From Sphingomonas lycopersici (GTDB taxonomy: Bacteria; Pseudomonadota; Alphaproteobacteria; Sphingomonadales; Sphingomonadaceae): 64,000 nucleotides of DNA. How positions within the stretch are numbered: position 1 is the stretch's first letter; every line of letters starts with the position of its first letter. Below the pieces are notes generated by a model that did no database searches, was not told the DNA's origin, and saw nothing but the letters and a program-made list of their open reading frames with translations. The translations under genes and the position numbers were made by a program. Shown here in pieces: positions 40,342 through 49,877 of the stretch. The stretch lies in assembly GCF_026130605.1 (NCBI RefSeq), contig NZ_JANFAU010000008.1:108468-172467 (forward strand), written 5' to 3'.

Positions 40342-41546
40342 AATCCCGCCACGCGGAGCGCCTGATCGAGATCCTCGATCAGATCGTCCACGTCCTCCAG
40401 CCCGACGTTAAGTCGCAGCATCCCGTCGCTGACTCCCATTTCGATGCGCTTGTCCTCGGCGACCGAATGATGCGTCGTGGTGGCGGGGTGGGTCATCAAG
40501 GATCGAGAATCGCCGATATTGTTCGAAATGTCGATCAGTTGCAGCGCATCGAGCAGAGCATGCGCCTGCTTGCGCCCGCCATCGACCTCGAAAGCGAAGA
40601 TCGGCCCGGCAGCGTCCATCTGCGACATCGCCAGATTGTGCTGCGGGTGGCTCGGCAACCCCGGGTGGAGCACGCGCGGGACGCGGCCCTCGAGGAAGCG
40701 GCCGACCTTCAACGCGCTTTCCGACTGGCGGCGGATACGCAGATCAAGCGTCTCCAGCCCCTTGAGCACCACCCAGGCGTTGAACGCCGACAGCGTCGGC
40801 CCGGTGTTGCGAATGAAGGAGAGCAAGGTGTTCTCGACGAAATCGGCCGAGCCGCACACCGCGCCAGCGAGAACGCGGCCCTGCCCGTCCATCATCTTGG
40901 TCGCCGAATAAGCGGTGACATCGGCGCCGTAATCGAGCGGGCGCTGGAGCGCGGGCGTCGCAAAGGCATTGTCGACCACCGACGTGATCCCGCGCTCGCG
41001 CGCGATCCCGCACACCGCGCGCAGATCGACCACGTCCATCGTCGGATTGGCCGGGGTCTCGAAGAAGAACACCTTGGTCTCGGGCCGCACCGCATCGGCG
41101 AATTGCTGCGGATCGCGTGCGTCGATCACCGTGGTGGTGATGCCGAATCGCGGCAGCAAGGTATCGACCAGCCAGCGGCACGAGCCGAACGCCGCGCGCC
41201 CCGCGACGACATGATCGCCGGTCTGGAGCTGGCACAGTAATACCGCGGTCATCGCCGCCATGCCGGTGGCCATCGTGCGGCACGCCTCGGCGCCCTCGAG
41301 CAGCGCGATCCGCTCCTCGAGCATCTGCACCGTCGGGTTCTGGAGGCGGGAATAGGTCATCCCCTGCTGCTCGCCGGCGAAGCGCGCGGCGGCATCCCCG
41401 GCGCAATCATAGGCATAGCCCGAGGTGAGGAACAACGCCTCCGACGTCTCCCCGAACTCCGAGCGCGCGGTGCCGCCGCGGATCGCACGCGTGGCGGGGC
41501 GCCAATTGGCGGTGATCGAGCGGTCTTGTCCGGTACGGCGTTTCAT
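40338..41546 (-). CDS. metZ: O-succinylhomoserine sulfhydrylase
   Basis: A 402-residue PLP enzyme making homocysteine from activated homoserine and sulfide. The PLP lysine is K217 in YSATKMMDGQG; PxNP (PANPTMD) and VDNAFATP are family features. MetZ rather than MetB or MetY is chosen from length and the SATK-MDGQGR pattern, so the acyl-homoserine donor could still be acetyl. ATG 41546 has AAAGGG upstream; a longer frame reads into a repeat. No SAM riboswitch was recognised in front. Confidence 0.9.
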   Translation of the reverse strand: MKRRTGQDRSITANWRPATRAIRGGTARSEFGETSEALFLTSGYAYDCAGDAAARFAGEQQGMTYSRLQNPTVQMLEERIALLEGAEACRTMATGMAAMTAVLLCQLQTGDHVVAGRAAFGSCRWLVDTLLPRFGITTTVIDARDPQQFADAVRPETKVFFFETPANPTMDVVDLRAVCGIARERGITSVVDNAFATPALQRPLDYGADVTAYSATKMMDGQGRVLAGAVCGSADFVENTLLSFIRNTGPTLSAFNAWVVLKGLETLDLRIRRQSESALKVGRFLEGRVPRVLHPGLPSHPQHNLAMSQMDAAGPIFAFEVDGGRKQAHALLDALQLIDISNNIGDSRSLMTHPATTTHHSVAEDKRIEMGVSDGMLRLNVGLEDVDDLIEDLDQALRVAGL

Positions 41547-41602
41547 GTCGTGCCCTTTGCCCGCAAAAGCAGGGGTATCGCAAGGTCTGGTGCCGATGCC
41601 TT

Positions 41603-41710
41603 CGTCGCCCCGGCCATGAGCTGGGGTCCATTGTGCCGCGAACGCCACGGCCAGAACCTCTTGCCCCGCGCCTGTTCCCGATGGACCCCGGCTCGAGGCC
41701 GGGGTGACGG
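41603..41710. repeat. Palindromic intergenic repeat, family E (copy 2)
   Basis: CGTCGCCCCGG faces CCGGGGTGACGG, and GGGGTCCATTG faces CGATGGACCCCGG. The centre carries CCAGAACCTCTTG as in copy 1. It lies between divergent metZ and the mannosyltransferase gene. Confidence 0.65.
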
Positions 41711-41758
41711 CGGGGCAAGAGGCTTGCCCACCGCATCCCGCTCGTTAAACCCGCGGCG

Positions 41759-43024
41759 ATGAAGCAAACCGGCAAGGCGACGCGCGGGACGGCGATCAAC
41801 GCGTGGCTGCCGCGCACCCCGCTGCCGGTCGCGATCCTGCTCGGCGCGGTGGCGGAGGCTTTGTTCCTCGTCCGCGTCGCGGTGCCGCATCGCCCGATCT
41901 TCGATGAAATCTATTACGTCCCCGCCGCACGCGCGATGCTGGAGCGCGCCTATCTGCTCAACCGCGAGCATCCGCCGCTCGCCAAGGAGCTGATCGCACT
42001 CGGCATCCGGCTGTTCGGCGACACGCCGGTCGGCTGGCGCTTCATGTCGACGCTGGCGGGGACGGCGACGGTGCTGGCGGTGTTCGCGATCGTCCAGCTG
42101 ATGACCGGGCGGCTGCGCAGCGCGCTGGTCGCGGGAGTGCTGACGATCCTCAACTTCACCGTGCTGGTGCAGGCGCGGATCGCGATGCTCGATACGTTCA
42201 TGACCGCCTTCCTGCTTGCGGGGATCGCGACGATCGCCTGGGCGATGCGCGACGGCGGCTGGGGCAAGTGGCTCGCGGGCGCGATGCTGCTCGGCGCGGC
42301 GACCGCGTGCAAATGGGCCGCCGCGCCCTATGTCGCCTTCGCCGCTTTCGCCTTCCTGCTGCTCAAGCGCGGGCATCTGCAGCGCTGGCCGGGGCTCGCG
42401 CCGCTGCCGGCGGTGGCGCTGCTCGGCCTGGTATCGGTCGCGACCTATTTCCTGAGCTTCGCGCCGGTGCTGCATTTCCGCGTCGATCCGCTGACGTGGC
42501 GCGGGCTGCTGAGCTACCAATATTATATGTACGAGCAGCAGGTGCAGGTGCTGCCGCATCACACCTATCAATCCGATTGGTGGACCTGGCCTCTGCTGAT
42601 CCGCCCGATCTGGTATCTCTACGAAGTGACCGACGGGGCGCAGCGCGGCATCCTGATGATCGGCAATCCGCTGCTGATGTGGGGCGGGCTGGTCGCGGTC
42701 GCCGCGTGCCTGTGGGGCTGGATGACGAGCCGCAGCGCGCGGCTGCTGGCCGCCTTCGCCTTATGGGCGGGGAGCGTGGCGATCTTTGCCCTGATCCCCA
42801 AGTCCTTGGGATTCTATTATTATTACTATCCGTCGAGCATCTTCATCGTCATCGCGATCGCCGCCGTCTTCGATCATTGGCGCGCGCGGCTGGGCAAATG
42901 GGACGAGCGGCTGGTGATCGCCGCCTTCATCCTCGCGCTTTGCTATTTCCCGGTGCTGTCGGCGCAGGCGCTCGGGTCGCCGCGCGCTTTCCAATATTGG
43001 ACGTGGCTGCCGTCGTGGGTTTGA
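41759..43024 (+). CDS. PMT-family (protein O-mannosyltransferase-like) glycosyltransferase
   Basis: A 421-residue polytopic membrane enzyme of glycosyltransferase family 39 type, using a polyprenyl-phosphate sugar on the periplasmic side. The first loop has the catalytic DE (PIFDEIYYVPAAR) and REHPPLAKELIALG, hallmarks of the family, followed by about ten helices and a FYYYYYP stretch before the last helices. It may mannosylate proteins or modify cell-surface glycans. It is monocistronic, between repeats; ATG 41759 has only a weak ribosome site. Confidence 0.87.
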   Translation: MKQTGKATRGTAINAWLPRTPLPVAILLGAVAEALFLVRVAVPHRPIFDEIYYVPAARAMLERAYLLNREHPPLAKELIALGIRLFGDTPVGWRFMSTLAGTATVLAVFAIVQLMTGRLRSALVAGVLTILNFTVLVQARIAMLDTFMTAFLLAGIATIAWAMRDGGWGKWLAGAMLLGAATACKWAAAPYVAFAAFAFLLLKRGHLQRWPGLAPLPAVALLGLVSVATYFLSFAPVLHFRVDPLTWRGLLSYQYYMYEQQVQVLPHHTYQSDWWTWPLLIRPIWYLYEVTDGAQRGILMIGNPLLMWGGLVAVAACLWGWMTSRSARLLAAFALWAGSVAIFALIPKSLGFYYYYYPSSIFIVIAIAAVFDHWRARLGKWDERLVIAAFILALCYFPVLSAQALGSPRAFQYWTWLPSWV

Positions 43025-43028
43025 GTGT

Positions 43029-43060
43029 TCCTCCCCTCCCCTGAGCAAGGGAGGGGAGCG
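43029..43060. terminator. Hairpin (half family A repeat) between convergent genes
   Basis: CTCCCCTCCCCTGAGCAAGGGAGGGGAG forms a stem of about 10 bp between the mannosyltransferase gene and leuB, which converge. It likely acts as a bidirectional terminator. Confidence 0.55.
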
Positions 43061-43065
43061 ATAAT

Positions 43066-44109
43066 TCAGAGCGCCGCCAGCACCGCGTCGCCCATCTCGC
43101 GGGTCGAGCAGGTGCCGCCGAGATCGGCGGTGCGCTTGCCCGAAGCGAGCGCGGCCGCCACCGCCGCCTCGATACGATCGGCCGCCGCCGGCTCGCCGAG
43201 CGAATGGCGCAGCATCATCGCCGCGGAGAGGATCGCGGCGCACGGATTGGCCTTGCCCTGCCCGGCGATATCGGGCGCCGAGCCGTGGATCGGCTCGTAC
43301 AGCCCCTTGCCCGCGACATCGAGCGCCGCCGAGGGCAGCAGCCCGATCGACCCGACGCACATCGAGGCCTGGTCGGAGAGGATGTCGCCGAACAAATTGC
43401 CGGTGACGATCACGTCGAACTGGCCGGGATCGCGCACCAGCTGCATCGCGGCATTGTCGACATACATATGGGTCAGCGCGACATCGGCGTAATCCGCCGC
43501 GGTCTCGATCACCACGTCGCGCCACAATTGCGAGGTTTCGAGAACATTGGCCTTGTCGATCGAGCAGAGCTTGCCGCGGCGCCGCCGCGCCGCCTCGAAC
43601 CCGGCGACCGCGATGCGGCGCACCTCGGCCTCGTCATAGCTCATCACGTCATAGCCCTGGCGCAGCCCGTCCGCGGTGGTGCGCATCCCCTTTTCGCCGA
43701 AATAGACGTCGCCGTTCAGCTCGCGGACGATGACCAGATCGATCGCGCGCGCCACTTCGGGGCGCAGCGCCGAGGCGTCCTCCATCCCCGCGAACATCTT
43801 CGCCGGGCGCAGATTGGCGAACAGGGTGAGCGCCTTGCGCAGCCCGAGGATCGCCTGTTCGGGGCGCAGATGCCGGTCGAGCGAATCGCAGGTCGGATCG
43901 CCCACCGCGCCGAACAGGATCGCGTCGGCGCGCCGCGCGAGATCGAGCGTCGCCGGCGGCAGCGGATGCCCCGCGGCATGATAGGCCGCGCCGCCGACCG
44001 GTGCCTCCTCGAAGCTGAGATCGAGCCCGAGCCGTTCGAGCACGCGCCGCGCCTCGGTGGTTACTTCGGGGCCGATGCCGTCGCCCGGCAGGATCGCGAT
44101 CAATGCCAT
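43066..44109 (-). CDS. leuB: 3-isopropylmalate dehydrogenase
   Basis: A 347-residue NAD-dependent decarboxylating dehydrogenase of leucine synthesis. It begins [16 protein letters not shown] and has the substrate and metal segments [41 protein letters not shown] and the NAD-binding [18 protein letters not shown]. Length fits. leuCD are not nearby. It follows recO on the same strand by direction only, with a 44-bp gap to the recO stop. Confidence 0.95.
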   Translation of the reverse strand: MALIAILPGDGIGPEVTTEARRVLERLGLDLSFEEAPVGGAAYHAAGHPLPPATLDLARRADAILFGAVGDPTCDSLDRHLRPEQAILGLRKALTLFANLRPAKMFAGMEDASALRPEVARAIDLVIVRELNGDVYFGEKGMRTTADGLRQGYDVMSYDEAEVRRIAVAGFEAARRRRGKLCSIDKANVLETSQLWRDVVIETAADYADVALTHMYVDNAAMQLVRDPGQFDVIVTGNLFGDILSDQASMCVGSIGLLPSAALDVAGKGLYEPIHGSAPDIAGQGKANPCAAILSAAMMLRHSLGEPAAADRIEAAVAAALASGKRTADLGGTCSTREMGDAVLAAL

Positions 44110-44153
44110 GAAAGTCCCTTTCGTTCGCGGGCGCTCTTAGGCGGTAACCGCGA

Positions 44154-44885
44154 TCACGCAACCGCCCTTTTCAGCCGATCGAGCAGCCGCGCGCGCGCCG
44201 GGAGCAGCTCGGCACGGCGCTCGACGAGCACGTCGCGCGCGAGGAAATGCCCGGTGAGATCGAGCGCGGCGAGCGCATCGCTCCATTCGGCCGCCCCGCC
44301 GGCGCGGAGGAACGGCGGCAGGGCGAACAGCCGCGATTCATAGCCGGCCGCCGCCGCGCGGCTCACCGCGGCACCGCTTTTGGGGCTGACGAAAGCAAGG
44401 TCGTCCGCGCTGCCGGTCGCCGCGCAGCGATCGAGATCGAGCCCGAAGCCGAGCTCGGCGAGCAGCAGCAGTTCGTAGCGCGCGATGCTCCCCGCCCAGC
44501 CGCGCGCCGTCGGTGCCGCCTCCACCGCATCGAGCGCCCCGGCGAGCGCGGCATGGAGCCGCGGATAGGGCTGCGCCTCGGGCAGCGTCGCCGCGGTGAG
44601 CGCGGTCAGCCACGCGATCGCCGCCGCCGGCAGCGCCGCATCGAACAGCGCGGCGCGGCTGCGCAGCAATTCGACGGTGAGTGCGGGAAGCTGGTCGTCG
44701 GTCCGTGCGCGCCACTCGCCGCGCACAATATTGGCCGGCTGCAGGATCGGACCGAGCCGGCGCGAGCGGCCGCCGCGGACATAGCCCGCGAGCACCCCGT
44801 CCGCCGGGGTCAGCGCGCGCACCACCGCACCGTGCTCGCCATGCGCGCGAACGGCGAGGACGATGGCGTCGACGGTCAGATGCAT
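44154..44885 (-). CDS. recO: DNA repair protein RecO
   Basis: A 243-residue protein of RecF-pathway recombination. The N-terminal OB fold ([22 protein letters not shown], then [14 protein letters not shown]) and the helical C-terminal part are typical. The zinc-binding cysteines of some RecO proteins are not conserved; only one cysteine is seen (C150 region, DRCAATGS). ATG 44885 gives the canonical start; the longer frame upstream has no homology. A family B repeat lies just upstream. Confidence 0.9.
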   Translation of the reverse strand: MHLTVDAIVLAVRAHGEHGAVVRALTPADGVLAGYVRGGRSRRLGPILQPANIVRGEWRARTDDQLPALTVELLRSRAALFDAALPAAAIAWLTALTAATLPEAQPYPRLHAALAGALDAVEAAPTARGWAGSIARYELLLLAELGFGLDLDRCAATGSADDLAFVSPKSGAAVSRAAAAGYESRLFALPPFLRAGGAAEWSDALAALDLTGHFLARDVLVERRAELLPARARLLDRLKRAVA

Positions 44886-44957
44886 GCGGGCTGATGTAGG
44901 CGAAAAGCGCGCGGGGAACAGGGCCGGTGTGCTGCAATCGCGGGCGACCTTCCTTTC

Positions 44958-45040
44958 CCCGTTCGGGCTGAGCCTGTCGAAGCCCTGTGCTTTTCTTCCG
45001 CGGAAGAAGGTCAGCCCTTCGACAAGCTCAGGGCGAACGG
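44958..45040. repeat. Palindromic intergenic repeat, family B (copy 7)
   Basis: CGTTCGGGCTGAGCCTGTCG faces CGACAAGCTCAGGGCGAACGG. It lies between the GNAT-like gene and recO. Confidence 0.75.
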
Positions 45041-45070
45041 AGGGAGACGCCGGCGCACCCCGACATCGAA

Positions 45071-45952
45071 TCAAGCCCGCCGGATACGCCGCGCGATCCC
45101 CGCCAGCGCCGGCGTCCGCGCCGCGCGGGCCGCCACCCGCAGCGCCGCATCGAACCCGCCGACCGCCGCCACTGAGGCGCGATTCGTCAGCGTCGGGCGC
45201 AGGAGCAGCAAGTCGCGACACGCCACCCCGCCGCTCGCCAGCGCGCGCTTGTGCTGCCCCTCGCCCTCGGTGAAGTCGAAGCGGCGGAAACGGTCGCCGA
45301 ACAGGCTCTCCAGCGCCGCGCCGAGCAGCACATTGCCCGGCGACAGCGCGCCATAGGCCGGATCGTGCCCGACATGATCGTAGCGCAGGGTATCGCCGTC
45401 GCCGCGGCACCACAGATAAGCGATCGGCGTATCGCGCAGGAACAACAGCCACGCCCGCACCCCGTCCGCCGCCGCCAGCGCATCGCCGTGCGCCGGATCG
45501 GCCGGCAGCCCCGATTGCATCAGCCGCTCCTGATAGGTCGTCGCCGATACCGCGCGGGCAAGCGGATGGAACGCCGCGAGCTCGGTCGGCGCGCGATAGC
45601 TGCGCACGTCGAGCCGCCCGCCATTGGCCTCGGCCAGCTTGCGCGTCTTGCGCCTGAGCGTCGCGCGCGCCTGCCCTGAAAGCCGGGCGCGCCACGCATC
45701 CTCCCCCGCCGCCAGATCGACATAATAGCGCGTATAATGCTGCCGCACGAACGCCACGCCACGCCACGGCAGCGCCGCCTCCGCCGGGAGCGACGTGACG
45801 AGATAGCCGTCGTCATCGGCATCGAGGGGCGGCAACAGCGGCGGCGCGCCCGCCAGCGCCTGATCGAGCGACAGCGCGATGCGGCGCAACCGGCGCGGGA
45901 TTTCCGCCAGCGTGCGCGCGCCGATCTGGAATTTCAGCGCGCTGGCGCTCAC
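45071..45952 (-). CDS. GNAT-fold acetyltransferase of the CelD/BcsL-like family
   Basis: A 293-residue protein with the double GNAT fold of the acetyltransferase_6 group (cellulose biosynthesis CelD/FemAB-like). Landmarks are [45 protein letters not shown] and [16 protein letters not shown] near the end. Members act on amino sugars or lipids in surface polysaccharide routes. It starts with GTG overlapping the stop of the polysaccharide deacetylase gene (GTGA), so the two form an operon and may modify the same glycan: deacetylation followed by N-acylation is a possible logic. Confidence 0.82.
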   Translation of the reverse strand: MSASALKFQIGARTLAEIPRRLRRIALSLDQALAGAPPLLPPLDADDDGYLVTSLPAEAALPWRGVAFVRQHYTRYYVDLAAGEDAWRARLSGQARATLRRKTRKLAEANGGRLDVRSYRAPTELAAFHPLARAVSATTYQERLMQSGLPADPAHGDALAAADGVRAWLLFLRDTPIAYLWCRGDGDTLRYDHVGHDPAYGALSPGNVLLGAALESLFGDRFRRFDFTEGEGQHKRALASGGVACRDLLLLRPTLTNRASVAAVGGFDAALRVAARAARTPALAGIARRIRRA

Positions 45953-46896
45953 GTCGTGCGCTCCTCCACCAGATTGGACCACACCTGCTCGACCTGGCGC
46001 ATCCGCCGCCGGCTCGAATTGGCGGGCAAGGGCCGATCGTCCTGCCCCAGCGCGAGCGCGGGCAGATCGGTGAAATGCGCGGTCGGCGCCTCGGCGCGGC
46101 GCGCGGCGAGCAGCTCGCACAATTGCGCGAAGCGGCGCGTGTGGACCGCATTGGGGCGGGTGCCGTCGCGCACCGCCAGCTCGAAGCTGTGCCCGACGAT
46201 CGTCGTCGCGGCGTGGCGCTCGGCAATTGCGTGATCGAGCGCGGCCTGCTGCTCGTCGATCGACAGCGCGCAGATCTGGAACTGGCGATAGCTGCCCGCG
46301 AAATCCTCGATCACCGTCACCGGCACCTCGGTCACGCCGTGCCGCACCACCGGGGCGATTTGCGCCGCGGGCAGGTCGATCGCGCTCGGCCACGGCTGCG
46401 CCGCGCCGTTATGGCTGCTGTCGTAGCGGAAGCCGAGCGCCGCGAGCGTGCGCAACGTATCGTCATTGGCGGCATAATTGCCGCCGCGGAAGGCGATCGG
46501 CAGCGGCGCCCCCGCCTCGACGATCAGCGCGACCGCCTCGCGGATCAGCATCTGCTGCCCGGCGCGCGAGAAATCGACCAGATCGAACTGGCCGTGCTCG
46601 CGCCGGTCCGCCGCCGACGCGCCGCGCCAATTGGGGTGGAGATGGAGCTGGACCTCCTGCCCCGCGGCGAGGATCGCCGACACCACCGCCTGGATCGGCG
46701 CGATGCCATAGACCAGCGCCGGCATCGGATCGACGAAGAAGGTCGCTTTCAGCCCGTGCTGCGCGAGCAGATCGAGCTGATGCGCCACGCCCACCCCGGC
46801 CGGCTCGAACGACCGCGCCGCTATCTCCCCCACCGCCAACCCCGACGCGTGGTGGCGCCAGGACAATTCGGTATCGATCGTCAGAAAAACCTGCAT
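45949..46896 (-). CDS. Polysaccharide deacetylase-family protein
   Basis: A 315-residue NodB-like carbohydrate esterase fold. It begins MQVFLTIDTELSW (metal/catalytic aspartate pair region), continues with LKATFFVDPMPALVYG and the metal histidines in VQLHLHPNWRG, and ends the barrel with TTIVGHSFELAV. No signal peptide is seen, so action in the cytoplasm on a precursor is likely. It is co-transcribed with the GNAT-type gene. Confidence 0.85.
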   Translation of the reverse strand: MQVFLTIDTELSWRHHASGLAVGEIAARSFEPAGVGVAHQLDLLAQHGLKATFFVDPMPALVYGIAPIQAVVSAILAAGQEVQLHLHPNWRGASAADRREHGQFDLVDFSRAGQQMLIREAVALIVEAGAPLPIAFRGGNYAANDDTLRTLAALGFRYDSSHNGAAQPWPSAIDLPAAQIAPVVRHGVTEVPVTVIEDFAGSYRQFQICALSIDEQQAALDHAIAERHAATTIVGHSFELAVRDGTRPNAVHTRRFAQLCELLAARRAEAPTAHFTDLPALALGQDDRPLPANSSRRRMRQVEQVWSNLVEERTT

Positions 46897-47035
46897 CCCG
46901 CCGCGGTCTTATGAGCGGGGAATGAACAAACCGCAAAACCGAAATAAAAAAAGAGGTTAGGATTCCGGCGCGCGACGAGAGCGGGGGCGGAACGACACCC
47001 GGCCTCCACTCTCACGCTCGCGCGGGAGTAGGCCG

Positions 47036-49819
47036 CTACGGCACGATCCCGTAACGGCTGTAATCGCGATCGATCCGCGGCGAGAGCGTGCGCGCGGCGG
47101 CGAGATCGCTGTCGCCCTCCTTCGTCTTGCCGCTGTGCCGGCGGATCACCCCGCGCATATAGAGGCTGGCCGCCATGTCGGGCGCGATCGCCAGCGCGGA
47201 ATCGAGATCGGCCAGCGCCTCGTCCATCCGCCCCATGCGGAAATAGATCATCGCCCGGCTGTCGAGCACCTGCGCGCTATTGTCGCTCAGCGCGATCGCC
47301 TTGGTGCAATCCTTGAGCGCGGTATCGAGCGCGACATTGCCCAACCCCTTCAACCAGCACCGCGTGTTGAGCAGCCCCGCATCGGCGGGCTTCAGCCCGA
47401 TCGCCCCGTCGATCGTTTCGATCGCGCCGTCCTTGTCGCCGAACTTCATCTGCAGCGTGGCCTTGAACGACATATAGTCGGCCTTGTTCTTGTCGCCCTG
47501 ATCGATCCGTTCCTGGATCAGATCTAGCGCGGCCGTCTTTTCCCCGCGATCGGCGCGCGAGTTGGCGAGCCGCGCGAGCGCGTCGTCGTCTGACGGATCG
47601 AGCCGGTTGGCCTCGATCGCATCGGCCAGCGCCTTGTCGTCGTTGCCGAGCGCGGCATAGAGCCGTGCGCGCTTCACATAGGTATCGGCATCGGGCTCGA
47701 TCGCCAGCGCCTTGTCGAGATCGGCGATCGCCGCCTTGCGATCGTACACCCTCTCCAGAAACCAGGCGCGATTGGTATAGCTCGTCCGGTCGTCAGGCCG
47801 GTCGCGGATCTGGCGGGTATAGACCGCGAGAATCGGATCGAGCTTCTTGTCGCGCCGTGCGGGGGCGATCTCGTCCCACGAACTGGGATAATCGGCCGGC
47901 GCGATCGCTCGCGGCGAATTGGCCTTTGCCGCAGCGACCTTGCGGCGCTCGGCCGGGATATCCGCGACGGGGATCTCCACCCCGCTGGTCGTCGTCTTGT
48001 CGGTGGCGACGATCCATTCGCCTTCCTGCGTGACGCTGCGATCGACCGCATGCCCCGCCAGCACCGCCTGCTCGGTCTTCGCCCCGTCGATCGTGAAGCC
48101 GGCGCGCGGCAGGCGCAAGCGGGTGCGCATCATCACGTAGAATGGCGCATCGGTCTTGACCGGGATGTCCTTCCACGCGGTGCGCGCGCGATCCGGGGAA
48201 AATTCGGTCTGCGCGGCATAGAGCGGCCGGCGCCAGCGTTCATTCTCGCGGTCCCACGCGGGATAAGCGACCCCGGTCGCGGTCACCGTTGCGGTGCCCG
48301 CCGCTTCGTCAAAGCTGAAATCGCGCGAAACGAGGGTCGCGTTCTTGTCGAAATTCGCGATCATCCGGTTCACGAGCTTTTCGAAATCGTCCTGGCTGCC
48401 CTGCGTCTTGGCCAGCCGCACCAATTGCGCCACCGCGCCCTTCATCGTCACCGTGGCGCTGAACGGCGCGGGCAGGTTGATGCCGGCCCCCTGATCATAG
48501 CTGAAGGTCAGCGTCATATCGGGCCGCGCCGGCGCGTGCAGCGCGATCCGCACCGGCTCGGCGCCGACCGCGCGCAGCGGCAGGACATAGCCGAGCGGCG
48601 GCGTATCACGAATATCGGCCAGCCGCGCGCCCGCGCCGGTGCCGTCGAGCCACAGGGTTTCGCCGTTGATCGTCGCGCGGACCAGCACGTGATCGAACGC
48701 CGCGGCGCTCGGCAAGCGGCTCGGCACCAGATCGCCGAGCTGCGAATTGGCCGTCACCGGCTCGGCCTCGATCCCCATCTCGTGGAGCAGCGCGAGCAAC
48801 AGCAGCGTCTTGGCCTTGCAATCGCCGTAGCGCAATTCCCAGGTCCGCGTCGGCGACTGGGGCACGTAATTGCCCGTATCCATCCCCAGCATCAGGTAAC
48901 GGATCTTGTCCTGCACCAGTTGCAGCGCGAGCGCGGCGCGTTTCAGCGGGTCGCTCTCCGCGGCCTTGATCCGCGCGACCTCGGCCGCCAGCGAGCTGCC
49001 CGGCGCGATCAGCCCGTCGGTGGCGTAAAGCGGCGCCATCACCTTCGACACCGCCGCCCAATCGGCGAAGCTGGTCACTTCGAGCAGCGGCAATTTGGCG
49101 AAGCGCGCGGGCGCATCGTCGGGCATTTCCGGCTGTTTGGCGAGCGGCATCGTCACCGTCAGCGTCTTATACCCGCCCTCGACCACCGGCTGTGCGGCGA
49201 CGCCGTCGGCATAGGCCTTCCACTTGATGTCGCTGCCCACCGGCCACGACAGCCGCGCCCGCGCGAACTGCACCCGCAACGGCGCGAGGAGCAGCGGCGC
49301 GAACGCCTGCACATCGCCCTTCAGCGTCGGATCGCGCCGCGTGACCGAAAAGGCCACGTCGAGCACGTCGCCAACGCGCAGCCCCTCGACCGGCATCGTC
49401 GCGGTGAGGCGACCGTCGAGCACGCGCTGCTCCATCCCTTCTTCGCGCCGCAACACGGTGAGCGGATTGCCGTTTTTTATAAGATCGATGCGCTCCGCGC
49501 CGCGGATGATCTGCGCGCGGTGGACGATGAGATCGCCTTGCGACGGCTGCCAATCGATCTTGATCGTGCCGATGCTGCTCAACGCCTCGGCCGACGCGGC
49601 GCGGGTCGCGGTTTCCATATACGACCAGGCGCGCCCGTTCTCGAGCCGCTGCTGGTTGTCGAATATCAGCACCATCGGCGCGTCGTCGCCCAGCTTGGTC
49701 GCATCGATCGCCGGGGCGGGTTTCACCCAATCCGGCATCGGCTGATAGAGCGGCTTATCGCCAGCGTGCGCGATCGCACTGGTGGCAAGCAACACCACAA
49801 ACAACGGCAGACGCCGCAT
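47036..49819 (-). CDS. Exported DUF3857/transglutaminase-like protein with TPR repeats
   Basis: A 927-residue protein: signal peptide (LPLFVVLLATSAIAHAG), an N-terminal DUF3857 domain (about 60-260), a transglutaminase-like core with RYGDCKAKTLLLLALLHEMG (catalytic cysteine), AAFDHVLV (histidine) and LWLDGTG (aspartate), a beta-rich region, then from about residue 650 several tetratricopeptide repeats (for example KAAIADLDKALAIEPDADTY). The likely location is periplasm. Such proteins are common and mostly uncharacterised in this group; a protease or crosslinking role is possible. ATG 49819 follows GGGGGAC; a TTG four codons earlier is an alternative. It lies 58 bp after uvrC. Confidence 0.85.
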   Translation of the reverse strand: MRRLPLFVVLLATSAIAHAGDKPLYQPMPDWVKPAPAIDATKLGDDAPMVLIFDNQQRLENGRAWSYMETATRAASAEALSSIGTIKIDWQPSQGDLIVHRAQIIRGAERIDLIKNGNPLTVLRREEGMEQRVLDGRLTATMPVEGLRVGDVLDVAFSVTRRDPTLKGDVQAFAPLLLAPLRVQFARARLSWPVGSDIKWKAYADGVAAQPVVEGGYKTLTVTMPLAKQPEMPDDAPARFAKLPLLEVTSFADWAAVSKVMAPLYATDGLIAPGSSLAAEVARIKAAESDPLKRAALALQLVQDKIRYLMLGMDTGNYVPQSPTRTWELRYGDCKAKTLLLLALLHEMGIEAEPVTANSQLGDLVPSRLPSAAAFDHVLVRATINGETLWLDGTGAGARLADIRDTPPLGYVLPLRAVGAEPVRIALHAPARPDMTLTFSYDQGAGINLPAPFSATVTMKGAVAQLVRLAKTQGSQDDFEKLVNRMIANFDKNATLVSRDFSFDEAAGTATVTATGVAYPAWDRENERWRRPLYAAQTEFSPDRARTAWKDIPVKTDAPFYVMMRTRLRLPRAGFTIDGAKTEQAVLAGHAVDRSVTQEGEWIVATDKTTTSGVEIPVADIPAERRKVAAAKANSPRAIAPADYPSSWDEIAPARRDKKLDPILAVYTRQIRDRPDDRTSYTNRAWFLERVYDRKAAIADLDKALAIEPDADTYVKRARLYAALGNDDKALADAIEANRLDPSDDDALARLANSRADRGEKTAALDLIQERIDQGDKNKADYMSFKATLQMKFGDKDGAIETIDGAIGLKPADAGLLNTRCWLKGLGNVALDTALKDCTKAIALSDNSAQVLDSRAMIYFRMGRMDEALADLDSALAIAPDMAASLYMRGVIRRHSGKTKEGDSDLAAARTLSPRIDRDYSRYGIVP

Positions 49820-49877
49820 CTTGTCCCCCAATTTTTCCCCGATGCGATGCTAGGCTCAGCCGCGCCGCCCCCGCAAC

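Noticed and set aside
41547..41758. Possible SAM-II riboswitch before metZ
   Set aside because: None of the conserved SAM-II segments could be recognised; most of the gap is the family E repeat.
2585..45040. Family B repeats considered as a dispersed CRISPR-like array
   Set aside because: Copies are kilobases apart, have no regular spacers and are not next to cas genes.
46897..47035. Possible intrinsic terminator with a run of seven T on the minus strand
   Set aside because: The T run (about 46945-46953) lacks a clean stem immediately before it, so a terminator call is not supported.
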